Part shown: positions 24,346-32,263 of the stretch, piece after piece
Position numbering within the stretch: position 1 is the first letter of the stretch
Layout: each line of letters begins with the position of its first letter
Assembly: GCA_946541595.1 (NCBI GenBank)
Contig: CAMNJU010000010.1
Coordinates: forward strand, 1-33,110
Direction of reading: 5' to 3'
DNA: 33,110 bases
Origin: an uncultured Planctomycetales bacterium
GTDB lineage: Bacteria > Planctomycetota > Planctomycetia > Pirellulales > Thermoguttaceae
Position numbers and translations under genes: made by a program
Notes under the pieces: model-generated
What the model was told of the DNA's origin: nothing
Database searches by the model: none
Seen by the model: only the letters and a program-made list of their open reading frames with translations

Positions 24346-26064
24346 ATGGCAAAACGACTGAACTACCTTGGGATCTTGAATAGAGATGGCTTGCTGAGCC
24401 GTACGCAAGTTCAGGAAGCGCAAGAGCTCATGAAGAAGACAGGCGTCAAGATGCCCGAGGCGTTGAAACAGCTCGGGTACGTGAACGGCGAGCAGATTGC
24501 GAAGGCGATTGCCGAAGAACACGGAAAGCGGTACGTCGACCTGAAAGACGTGGCGATTCGCCCGGCGGTTATCGAGTTGATTTCCGAGTCGATTGCCCGT
24601 GAAAACTGCGTCCTTCCGTACGAAGAGGACGGCGACGCCCTTGTTGTCGTCGTGAGCGATCCGGACGACGTCGAGGTCTTCGAAAAGCTGCGATTCATCC
24701 TTCAGCGTCCGATCGAATCGGTCGTTTCGTCGAAAGAAGCGATTCAGGAAGCGGTTAACCAGCACTACGGTCAGAACGTCGGCGAGTCCGCCGACTCCAT
24801 GATTCACGAAATGACCGACACGGCGATTAACTTTACCGTCGTCGAGGGCGCCGGCGGCGACGAAGCGCAGGCTGGCTCGGGGAGCGAGAGCGACGCGCCT
24901 ATCGTCCGTTTGTGCGACCAGATCATCGCCGAAGCCGTTCAGCTTCGCGCCTCTGATATTCACATTGAGCCGTTCGAAGATCGCGTTCGTATCCGGTACC
25001 GAATCGACGGCGCTCTAGTAGAGCGCGAAGCGTTGCCGAAGCGTTTTCAAGGCGCGCTCATGTCCCGTTTCAAGATTCTCGCCAAGCTTGACATTGCGGA
25101 ACGCCGCCGTACGCAGGACGGTCGTATCAAGCTGACCTTGGGCGAAAAAGAACTCGACTTGCGCGTGTCCGTTATCCCGACCAACCACGGTCAGTCGATC
25201 GTTATGCGTATTTTGGACAAGGACAACATTCGCGTCAGTCTTGTTCAGTTGGGCTTTTCCGAACGCGACTACAAGCGTTTCACACACCTTATCGCTCGTC
25301 CTAACGGCATTATTCTGGTTACGGGGCCGACTGGTTCCGGTAAAACGACCTCTCTTTACGCGGCTCTTAACGAACTCAATACGCCGACGCGTAAAATCAT
25401 CACGGCGGAAGACCCGGTTGAATACTATCTGCCCGGTATCAATCAGGTGGAAATTAAGCACCAGATCGGCTTAGACTTCGCCGCGGTTATTCGTTCCATG
25501 CTGCGTCAGGCGCCTAACGTCATTCTCGTCGGCGAAATGCGCGACCTTGAAACGGCGTCCATGGGTATTCAGGCGTCTCTTACGGGCCACCTTGTATTCA
25601 GCACGCTTCACACGAACGACGCGCCTTCCGCAATTACGCGTCTGGTCGACATGGGCGTTCCCGGCTACCTCGTTGCGAGCTCAGTAATCGGGATCATGGC
25701 TCAGCGTCTTGTCCGCGTCGTTTGCCCGAAATGCCGCCGTCCGTACACGCCGAGCGAGGCGGAATTGCGCGCGGCTCACATCACCCCTGAAATGGCGGCC
25801 AAGGCGACGTTCTTCAAAGGGAAGGGCTGCGTGAACTGTAACAAGACGGGCTATCGCGGTCGGCGCGCTATTTTTGAACTGATGTATATGTCTCCGAAAG
25901 TGCGCGAACTGACGTTTAAAGGCGAGACGACAACCGTAATCCGCCGCGTCGCCAGAAGCGAAGGAATGCACGTCCTGTTTGAGGACGGTATCGTCAAGGC
26001 GATGAAGGGAATAACAACGATTGAAGAAGTCATGCGCGTCGCGCGTCTTGACGACGACGTCTGA
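24346..26064 (+). CDS. pilB: Type IV pilus / type II secretion assembly ATPase (PilB/GspE), copy 1
   Basis: A 572-aa hexameric ATPase at the cytoplasmic membrane that drives pilin assembly. An N-terminal MshEN/GspE-N domain (about 1-150, LSRTQVQEAQELMKKTG, then YVNGEQIAKAIAEEHGKRYV) precedes the ATPase core. Visible motifs are RASDIHIEPFEDRVRIRYRI, Walker A GPTGSGKT at 327-334 (K333), the Asp box TAEDPVEYYLPGINQVEI, the Walker B region [11 protein letters not shown], and the His box TGHLVFSTLHTND. A tetracysteine zinc site (CPKC and CVNC) lies near the C-terminus, as expected for PilB and GspE rather than PilT. ATG 24346 fits the domain start. It is the first of two paralogues in the locus. 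Confidence 0.95.
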   Translation: MAKRLNYLGILNRDGLLSRTQVQEAQELMKKTGVKMPEALKQLGYVNGEQIAKAIAEEHGKRYVDLKDVAIRPAVIELISESIARENCVLPYEEDGDALVVVVSDPDDVEVFEKLRFILQRPIESVVSSKEAIQEAVNQHYGQNVGESADSMIHEMTDTAINFTVVEGAGGDEAQAGSGSESDAPIVRLCDQIIAEAVQLRASDIHIEPFEDRVRIRYRIDGALVEREALPKRFQGALMSRFKILAKLDIAERRRTQDGRIKLTLGEKELDLRVSVIPTNHGQSIVMRILDKDNIRVSLVQLGFSERDYKRFTHLIARPNGIILVTGPTGSGKTTSLYAALNELNTPTRKIITAEDPVEYYLPGINQVEIKHQIGLDFAAVIRSMLRQAPNVILVGEMRDLETASMGIQASLTGHLVFSTLHTNDAPSAITRLVDMGVPGYLVASSVIGIMAQRLVRVVCPKCRRPYTPSEAELRAAHITPEMAAKATFFKGKGCVNCNKTGYRGRRAIFELMYMSPKVRELTFKGETTTVIRRVARSEGMHVLFEDGIVKAMKGITTIEEVMRVARLDDDV

Positions 26065-26142
26065 TAGGCCTTTTCTCTTTGTCGAACAGTTCGCGGCGGT
26101 AGAGAATAGATTTGCAGACAGCCTGAAACAGAGGTTAAGCAT

Positions 26143-27252
26143 ATGGGAACGATTTTAATTGATAAGCTTCTTGAGACGGTCGTCGTGCGCGGCGCGTCCG
26201 ACTTGCACCTGGCGGTTGGGCAGCCTCCCGTGCTTCGTTTGCACGGCCGTTTGGTGCGCTTGGAAACAAAGTCGCTTGAACCGTCCGACACGGTCGCGCT
26301 GATGAAGAGTATTACGCCCGGGCGCTGCCAGCAGGAACTTCAGGAACGCGGAGGTTCCGACTTCGGTTTTGCGTTTGGCGATAAAGCCCGTTTCCGTGTG
26401 TCCATCTTTAAGCAAAAGGGGAACACGGGGCTGGTTCTTCGTCAGATTCCTAACGACTTGCTTTCGATGGAGCAGTTGGGAACGCCTCCCGTTATGAAGG
26501 AACTCATTCAGCGTCCGCGCGGTATGATTCTGGTTACGGGGCCTACCGGTTCCGGAAAGTCGACGACTCTTGCGGCGTGTATCGACTGGCTCAATACCAA
26601 TATTGACCATCACATCATCACGATCGAAGACCCTATCGAATTCTACCATCATCACAAGAAATCGACGGTCAATCAGCGTGAAGTCGGCGTCGACGTTATG
26701 TCCTTCGCGGACGCGATCCGCGCCGCGCTGCGTCAAGACCCTGACGTAATCCTCGTCGGTGAAATGCGCGACTTGGAGACGATCGAAGCGGCTATTACCG
26801 CAGCGGAAACGGGCCACGTCGTTTTTGGCACGCTGCACACCACGGGCGCGCAAGGTACGGTCAACCGTATCATCGACGTATTCCCGACGAACCAGCAGGA
26901 ACAGATTCGTACGCAGCTGTCGACGTCCATTATCGGTATTCTGTCGCAGCAGCTTTTGCCGCGTATTCAGGGCGGGCGTATCGCCGCGTATGAAATGCTC
27001 GTGGTAACCCCCGCTATCGCGAACCTCATTCGTGAGAACAAAACGTTCCGTATCAACTCTTCGATCCAGACCGGGCACAAGCTCGGAATGCAGCTGCTTG
27101 ACGACCACCTCTTCCGGCTTTGGAAGGATCAGGTCGTTACAAAGCAGGACGCGCTCATTAAGGCGAATATGCCAGACCAGCTCGCCGACAAGATGCGTCG
27201 CTGGGAAAGCGGTTTGGGAACGGAAGACGCGGACGAGGAGGAAGAGGAGTAA
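26143..27252 (+). CDS. pilT: Twitching motility / pilus retraction ATPase PilT
   Basis: A 369-aa hexameric ATPase that depolymerises type IV pili. It lacks the MshEN domain and the zinc tetracysteine of PilB. It has the PilT opening ([20 protein letters not shown]), Walker A GPTGSGKS at 133-140 (K139), [13 protein letters not shown], Walker [12 protein letters not shown], the [15 protein letters not shown]is box, and a C-terminal [15 protein letters not shown] near the typical AIRNLIRE region. The acidic tail (EDADEEEEE) is unusual. AGAGG lies 9 bases before ATG 26143. The 78-base gap after pilB suggests co-transcription. Its presence argues that the locus makes a retractable pilus, not only a secretion system. 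Confidence 0.95.
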   Translation: MGTILIDKLLETVVVRGASDLHLAVGQPPVLRLHGRLVRLETKSLEPSDTVALMKSITPGRCQQELQERGGSDFGFAFGDKARFRVSIFKQKGNTGLVLRQIPNDLLSMEQLGTPPVMKELIQRPRGMILVTGPTGSGKSTTLAACIDWLNTNIDHHIITIEDPIEFYHHHKKSTVNQREVGVDVMSFADAIRAALRQDPDVILVGEMRDLETIEAAITAAETGHVVFGTLHTTGAQGTVNRIIDVFPTNQQEQIRTQLSTSIIGILSQQLLPRIQGGRIAAYEMLVVTPAIANLIRENKTFRINSSIQTGHKLGMQLLDDHLFRLWKDQVVTKQDALIKANMPDQLADKMRRWESGLGTEDADEEEEE

Positions 27253-27727
27253 CGGTTACGCGCGTCGACCTCGCTCGGCGGCGCTTCGCGAAAGCGGAGA
27301 ATTCAAGCCGGGAAGGGGAGGACGCCAAGACTGTTGCGCGTCGCGTCAAGCGCGTGTTTGAATTTCATGTTTTTGTCAATTTAGACAAAATTGTGAAGAT
27401 AAAGAGTAAAGTTGGCGCCGAAAATGCCTGTTAAAGAAATAGTCCCGATTTCGAATCGTTTTCTTGGTCGGAAAGCGGTGAACTGTTTCAAAACGATGCG
27501 TTTTTTAGTTGTAATATAAAGCGCGAGCATTTTACGACGACCGCATACATGGGAACGTTTTGAACGTCGAAGACGTTTTTCCTAAAATTACGGCAATTTT
27601 TTTAGGGCGCGTCGCCTTCGCCTGCCGCGTTCGCTGAATTCTTTGCAAAGGGAAGAAACGGAGCGCGCCAAACGGCGAATGGGCCTTTTGACGAGAGAAT
27701 ATTTTTCGGAATCGGGAGAACATAAGA
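27253..27727 (+). other. Intergenic region between pilT and the second pilB
   Basis: About 475 bases without a credible ORF. It contains a dyad TTTTGTC-AATTTA-GACAAAA (27371-27390) and a CGCTT/AAGCG hairpin near 27282-27296. TAATAT near 27513 may be a -10 element, but no matching -35 is clear. The dyad lacks a following T-tract, so it could be an operator or a weak terminator. Confidence 0.4.
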
Positions 27728-29440
27728 ATGGCGCGAAGCTTTGGTCAGGTTCTTATTGACCTTGGGTTCATTGACGAAGAACAACTTGATCTTTTAAGAG
27801 AAGAGCAGGAACAACGTCAAGGCGAATTGCTCGGTCAGATCGCGATCAGCATGAACATGATCACCGAGGAGCAGGTGGCGCAGGCGCTGGCCGAACAGAA
27901 CGGCTTGCAGGTTGTCGCCGTCTCCGACCTCACGATCCCGAAAGAAGTGCTGAACCATCTGACGGAACCGATGGCGAATCTGTATCGCGTGATTCCCCTG
28001 AGTTTCCGCAACGACGTCCTTACTATCGCGACCGCGGATCCGCAGAATATTTCCGTTATGGACGAGCTGCGGAACTTCCTCGGTTATCAGATACGCGTCG
28101 TTGTGACGACCCCGAAGGAAATCGACGTCGCTCTCGAACGTTACTATGCGACCGACGAGGGGGACAGCGTCGAGTCCCTTATCGAGAACATGAAGAACGA
28201 CAAGTCCTTCATGGACGAGCTCGAGGAATCCGCGAACGGCGACGATTTGACGAGCGCCGAAGCTTTGGCGGAGAGCGCCCCGGTGCGCAAGCTGCTCAAC
28301 ATGGTCTTCCTCTTGGGGATTAAAGACCACGCGAGCGACTTGCACTTTGAGCCGTTTGAAGACGAGTTCAAGATCCGTATCAAGGCGGACGGAACTCTGT
28401 ATGAAATGGTTCCTCCGCCCCGACACCTCGCGAGCGCCATTACGACGCGTATTAAGGTTCTCGCGAACCTCGATATCGCGGAAAAACGTCTCCCGCAGGA
28501 CGGTCGTATTCGTCTCATGGTTGCGGGCAACCCGATCGACTTCCGCGTCAGCGTCTTGCCTACGATGTTTGGCGAGAGCGTCGTATGCCGAATTTTGGAT
28601 AAGTCGGTTATTTCGCTCGACCTTAACAACGTCGGTATGTCTCAGGAGCTCATTCGGCAGTTCCGCGAGACTATTTCGATTCCTAACGGGATTATTCTCG
28701 TTACGGGCCCGACCGGTTCCGGCAAAACGACGACCCTTTACGCGGCGCTTTCTGAGCTGAACGTCATTACCGACAAGCTCATGACGACCGAAGACCCCGT
28801 CGAGTACGACATCGACGGCATTATTCAGATGCCGATCGACGCGGAAATTGGCAATACGTTCGCGCAGTGCTTACGTTCGATTTTGCGTCAGGACCCCGAC
28901 AAAATCCTTGTCGGCGAGATCCGCGACCGTGAAACCGCGCAAATCGCCGTTCAGGCGTCCCTTACCGGGCACTTGGTGTTCAGTACGCTCCACACGAACG
29001 ACGCGCCGAGCACAATCACGCGTCTTAAGGATATGGGGATTCCCGAATTCCTTATCACCGCGACGCTTCAAGCGATTTTGGCTCAGCGTCTTGTGCGCCG
29101 TATCTGCAAGGAATGCCGAACCGAGATTAAGCCGACCGAGGAGCAGCTCGCCGAGCTCGGCCTCAAACCGGAAGATTGCGTGGGCAAGCATTTCTACCAA
29201 GGCGCCGGGTGCGTCGCGTGCAACAACACCGGTTACAAGGGGCGAACCGCTATTCACGAATTCCTTCGCGTTAACGAGGAGATTCGCGACATCGTCCTGC
29301 GCAACGGGTCCATAGCGGAAATGCGCGAAGCCGCTCAGCGAAACGGGATGATTACCCTGCGTGAAGCCGGTTTGGATAAGATTTTCGAAGGAACGACGAC
29401 CATCGAAGAAGTTGTTCGCGAAACGGTTCTCGACGCGTAA
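27728..29440 (+). CDS. pilB: Type IV pilus / type II secretion assembly ATPase (PilB/GspE), copy 2
   Basis: A 570-aa paralogue of the ATPase at 24346. The MshEN-like N-terminus (GQVLIDLGFIDEEQLDLLRE) and core are in the same order: HASDLHFEPFEDEFKIRIKA, Walker A GPTGSGKT at 327-334 (K333), TTEDPVEYDIDGIIQMPI, LVGEIRDRETA, the TGHLVFSTLHTND His box and zinc cysteines CKEC and CVAC. It differs from copy 1 in the acidic region at about 140-185 and in the N-domain, so the two probably have different partners or form mixed assemblies. GGGAG precedes ATG 27728. It sits directly upstream of pilC. Confidence 0.95.
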   Translation: MARSFGQVLIDLGFIDEEQLDLLREEQEQRQGELLGQIAISMNMITEEQVAQALAEQNGLQVVAVSDLTIPKEVLNHLTEPMANLYRVIPLSFRNDVLTIATADPQNISVMDELRNFLGYQIRVVVTTPKEIDVALERYYATDEGDSVESLIENMKNDKSFMDELEESANGDDLTSAEALAESAPVRKLLNMVFLLGIKDHASDLHFEPFEDEFKIRIKADGTLYEMVPPPRHLASAITTRIKVLANLDIAEKRLPQDGRIRLMVAGNPIDFRVSVLPTMFGESVVCRILDKSVISLDLNNVGMSQELIRQFRETISIPNGIILVTGPTGSGKTTTLYAALSELNVITDKLMTTEDPVEYDIDGIIQMPIDAEIGNTFAQCLRSILRQDPDKILVGEIRDRETAQIAVQASLTGHLVFSTLHTNDAPSTITRLKDMGIPEFLITATLQAILAQRLVRRICKECRTEIKPTEEQLAELGLKPEDCVGKHFYQGAGCVACNNTGYKGRTAIHEFLRVNEEIRDIVLRNGSIAEMREAAQRNGMITLREAGLDKIFEGTTTIEEVVRETVLDA

Positions 29441-29452
29441 CCTTAACGCGCG

Positions 29453-29510
29453 CGATTTTTACACGCCGCGAGCTTTAAAAGGGGTTCGCGGCGCCCAAAA
29501 CTAAAAATCG
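29453..29510 (+). repeat. Nested double inverted repeat after pilB copy 2
   Basis: The outer arms CGATTTTTA (29453-29461) and TAAAAATCG (29502-29510) enclose inner arms CGCCGCGA (29464-29471) and TCGCGGCG (29486-29493). The inner loop is 14 nt. No T-tract follows the inner stem on either strand. It could act as an mRNA 3'-end structure or as an intercistronic hairpin between pilB and pilC. Confidence 0.55.
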
Positions 29511-29561
29511 ACATAACTCGCATTCTTTGCGTGTTTTTTGTAAAGTTTTTTATGTGGGGCG

Positions 29562-29590
29562 TTGATAAACTGCGGGCCGTTGGCTATACT
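29562..29590 (+). promoter_or_regulatory. Strong sigma70-type promoter for pilC
   Basis: TTGATA (29562-29567), exactly 17 bp, then TATACT (29585-29590). The start would be near 29597, with a leader of about 180 nt to pilC. It shows that pilC and the pseudopilin genes can be transcribed apart from the ATPases. Confidence 0.75.
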
Positions 29591-29778
29591 TTTTTAGAGG
29601 CGCGCACGTTTTTAACGACGGCAGGACCTTTGCGCTTGCTTCCCTCGAGTCGGTTCGCCGCTTGGCGCGCGCCGGCTTAAACGTACTCCTCGTTTTCCGA
29701 CCGTTTCCCATAAGATCGATCGACGGTTTGAAGACGACCTGTAAATTGCCGCTGTAGTTTCGTTCAAAAGGTATTCCC

Positions 29779-31107
29779 ATGCCGAAGTATAAAGTAGAAT
29801 TCGTCGACGCCGCAGGTAAGTCGACGACCGACGTCATTGAAGCGACGACAGAAGAGGAAGTAACCGCAACTCTAAAGGAGAGCGGCTATCTTGTTACCAA
29901 GATCGCTCTCAACAAAGAGAGAAAAGTCGCTAAGAAGGGGAAGACGAACGGAGGCAAGACCTTCTCATTCGGAAGAGTCAAGCCGAAGATCCTCCGCGAC
30001 TTTACGCGTAACCTTTCCATTCTTCAAGACGCCGGCTTGCCGATTCTACGAAGTTTGAACATTTTGCAACAGCAAGCGAAGCCTGGCGCTTTGAGAAACT
30101 GTCTCATTGACGTATGTAACGAGATTGAAGGCGGTTCGAGCCTTTCCGAGGCTATGGCGAAATGCCCTAAGGCGTTCAATCGACTGTACGTCAACATGAT
30201 CAAAGCGGGCGAAGCGGGCGGCGCGCTCGAAACGATTTTACAGCGTTTGGCGGAGTTCCTTGAACGATCGGAGTCCTTGAAAGCAAAGATTAAATCCGCG
30301 ATGACCTACCCGGTCGCGGTTCTTTTGTTTTCTATCGGTATTTTGATCTTCATTATGACGAACATCGTTCCGAAATTTGAAGACATTTTTAAGGACTTCG
30401 ACACGGAGCTTCCGGGATTGACTCAGTGGCTGATTAACGCGTCCCACATGGTCATGACGTACTGGTACCTGATCCCCGGTATTCCGCTTAGTATTTGGCT
30501 GTTCATTAAGATTACGACCAGTTTTTCATACATGCGTTTCGGATGGCACTTGTTCCTCCTGAAAGTTCCGATTTTTGGAATCCTGCTTGAAAAGACGGTC
30601 GTTGCGCGTACGACGCGTACCCTTGGAACTCTGGTTCAGTCCGGCGTTCCGATTTTGGAAGCGATTCACATTACGAAAGAAACGGCGGACAACGCGGTCT
30701 TCGAGAAGATGTATCAGAAGATTCTCGAAGGGATTCGCGACGGCGATACGATCGCCAATCCTATGAAAGCGAACTCGCGTCCGGGCTTCCATCCCGCGTG
30801 CCTGTTTTATTTCTTCTGCTTCCTTGCAGGCCCTATCGGCTGCCTCATCTATATGATGAAGGTTAAGAATAAGATTTTGAGCGACATCGTGGTCAACATG
30901 GTCGACGTCGGTGAAGAGACGGGCGAATTGGACGCGATGCTTTACAAGGTGGCGGACGTATTCGACGAAGAAGTCGAGGTTTACACCGAAGCGTTGATGA
31001 GTATGATCGAGCCGTTGCTGATTATGTTCCTCGGCGTGGTCGTCGGTACGATCGTTATCGCGCTGTTCCTCCCTATGATCAAGCTTATCGAAAGCTTGTC
31101 GAACTGA
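29779..31107 (+). CDS. pilC: Type IV pilus / type II secretion inner-membrane platform protein (PilC/GspF)
   Basis: A 442-aa polytopic platform protein on which the PilB and PilT ATPases act. An N-terminal soluble region (about 1-75) precedes two GspF domains. The first has FTRNLSILQDAGLPILRSL, KAGEAGGALETIL and a span AMTYPVAVLLFSIGILIFIM (about residues 173-194). The second has TRTLGTLVQSGVPILEAI, VDVGEETGELDAML and a final span PLLIMFLGVVVGTIVIALF. Inside the second domain, between IANPMKA and the GEETGEL helix, there is an extra hydrophobic insert (about 35-40 residues, HPACLFYFFCFLAGPIGCLI), which I believe also occurs in some planctomycete PilC proteins. AAAGG precedes ATG 29779. Confidence 0.95.
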   Translation: MPKYKVEFVDAAGKSTTDVIEATTEEEVTATLKESGYLVTKIALNKERKVAKKGKTNGGKTFSFGRVKPKILRDFTRNLSILQDAGLPILRSLNILQQQAKPGALRNCLIDVCNEIEGGSSLSEAMAKCPKAFNRLYVNMIKAGEAGGALETILQRLAEFLERSESLKAKIKSAMTYPVAVLLFSIGILIFIMTNIVPKFEDIFKDFDTELPGLTQWLINASHMVMTYWYLIPGIPLSIWLFIKITTSFSYMRFGWHLFLLKVPIFGILLEKTVVARTTRTLGTLVQSGVPILEAIHITKETADNAVFEKMYQKILEGIRDGDTIANPMKANSRPGFHPACLFYFFCFLAGPIGCLIYMMKVKNKILSDIVVNMVDVGEETGELDAMLYKVADVFDEEVEVYTEALMSMIEPLLIMFLGVVVGTIVIALFLPMIKLIESLSN

Positions 31108-31117
31108 TTCGCGAGGG

Positions 31118-31149
31118 AAGACGCCGCGAATACGTTTGCGGCGTCTTTT
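31118..31149 (+). terminator. Probable partial terminator after pilC
   Basis: AAGACGCCGC (31118-31127) pairs with GCGGCGTCTT (31138-31147) over 10 bp, with only four T residues (31146-31149). It may reduce rather than stop read-through to the pseudopilin genes. Confidence 0.6.
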
Positions 31150-31188
31150 GCGCATGGGAGCGATTATACAGGAATTTTTTGGGACTCG

Positions 31189-31213
31189 GCGTCTCTAACT
31201 TGTTAGAGGACGC
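31189..31213 (+). other. Strong hairpin in the pseudopilin leader
   Basis: GCGTC-TCTAAC-TT-GTTAGA-G-GACGC: 11 base pairs with one bulged G and a minimal loop, about 90 bases before ATG 31300. No T-tract follows. It could affect mRNA stability or read-through. Confidence 0.4.
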
Positions 31214-31299
31214 GCTTAGAGCGTCGACAGGCGAACTTTGAATTTAACTCCTGACGCTATCGGTCGACGGGAACCGTCAGGGTTAGAAACGGAATAAAG

Positions 31300-32202
31300 A
31301 TGCGATCTTGGAACGTAACAGACGGCGCGCGCGCCTCGCAGAGCGTCCGCGGCGGTTTCACACTGATCGAGATTTTGATTGTCGTGGCGATTATCGCGCT
31401 CATAGCCGCCGCGTCCCTGGTCGCGCTTGGCGGCGCTCGCGGGTTCTTTTCGAACGTGACGCTGAAGATGCAGCTTGACGACGTGTCGCGGGCGCTGGAG
31501 CTGTATAAGCAGAAGCATGGCGAGTATCCGCCCGACTGTTGCGCGACCCCCGCCGAAGTCAGACGGCACATTTTGAAGCGTTGGCCGAAAGTCCTGAAAA
31601 CCGGCAATGTGGACAAAATGGTCGATTTCGCTCTGGCGGAGATGCAGCGTACGCCGGGTTCCGCCGCGCTCTTTTGGCTCGCCGGTCCTCCGGACGCCAC
31701 TCCCGACGGGCCCGTCTACGACGGCTTCCTCTCCGACGTTATGAATCCGTTCGGATTGGACGCAAGCGGCGCGCGAATGGCGTATGCCGATATTAAAGAC
31801 GAGCCGTGCGAAGAACCGCTCATCGAACTGAAGTACCATTCAGAAGAGATGGGCGAAGGGAATTACGACGACGAAGGCTTTTGTTTTGCCGGTCAGACCC
31901 TCGCGTATTTCCGCGGGGAAGGTACTAAGGGTTCATACGCCGGAAAAGAGTATCACTGGGGAGACGCAGGCGTCGTCGCGCCTTACATGAAGAACGGCGC
32001 GTGGTACAAGGCCGATTCGTTCCAGTTGATTCTTCCTGGCGCCGACGGTATTTACGGCTCCGATCCTCACGGCAATGAGGAACATACGGATCACGACTAC
32101 GAAGCGCGCGACGTCGCCGTCAAAGACACGCTTTCCTTGGAAGATTGGGACAACGTTACGAACTTCACTAACGGATCCGCGTTAGACTCCGAACAGGATT
32201 GA
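31300..32202 (+). CDS. Type II secretion / type IV pilus pseudopilin (GspG-like) with large C-terminal domain
   Basis: A 300-aa prepilin. A 19-residue basic-ended leader (ending SVRGG) is followed by the prepilin peptidase site, cleaved between G19 and F20. The mature N-terminus is FTLIEILIVVAIIALIAAAS, with Glu at +5. This hydrophobic helix is the assembly spine. The rest is longer than classical GspG (about 140 aa). It keeps a GspG-like helix (LQDV-like MQLDDVSRALELYKQKHGEYPPD) and the YHWGDAGVVAPYMKNGAW block, and ends with a late LPGADGIYGSDPHG stretch resembling the GspG S-x-G-x-D-G motif. ATG 31300 has GGAATAAAG upstream. It is likely a major or minor subunit of the same system as pilB and pilC. 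Confidence 0.9.
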   Translation: MRSWNVTDGARASQSVRGGFTLIEILIVVAIIALIAAASLVALGGARGFFSNVTLKMQLDDVSRALELYKQKHGEYPPDCCATPAEVRRHILKRWPKVLKTGNVDKMVDFALAEMQRTPGSAALFWLAGPPDATPDGPVYDGFLSDVMNPFGLDASGARMAYADIKDEPCEEPLIELKYHSEEMGEGNYDDEGFCFAGQTLAYFRGEGTKGSYAGKEYHWGDAGVVAPYMKNGAWYKADSFQLILPGADGIYGSDPHGNEEHTDHDYEARDVAVKDTLSLEDWDNVTNFTNGSALDSEQD

Positions 32203-32263
32203 GCGGCGCGAGAGCGATTGAATCAGGATTTGAAATAGTTCCGAACAGCGAGAACCGACGGGT

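Noticed and set aside
24202..24963. 253-aa antisense open frame across the start of pilB copy 1
   Set aside because: Same codon-bias shadow effect, with no family wording and no ribosome binding site.
26155..27108. 317-aa antisense open frame across pilT
   Set aside because: Arg/Asp/Val-rich composition is the mirror of GAC/GTC codons on the sense strand. The sense frame has all PilT motifs.
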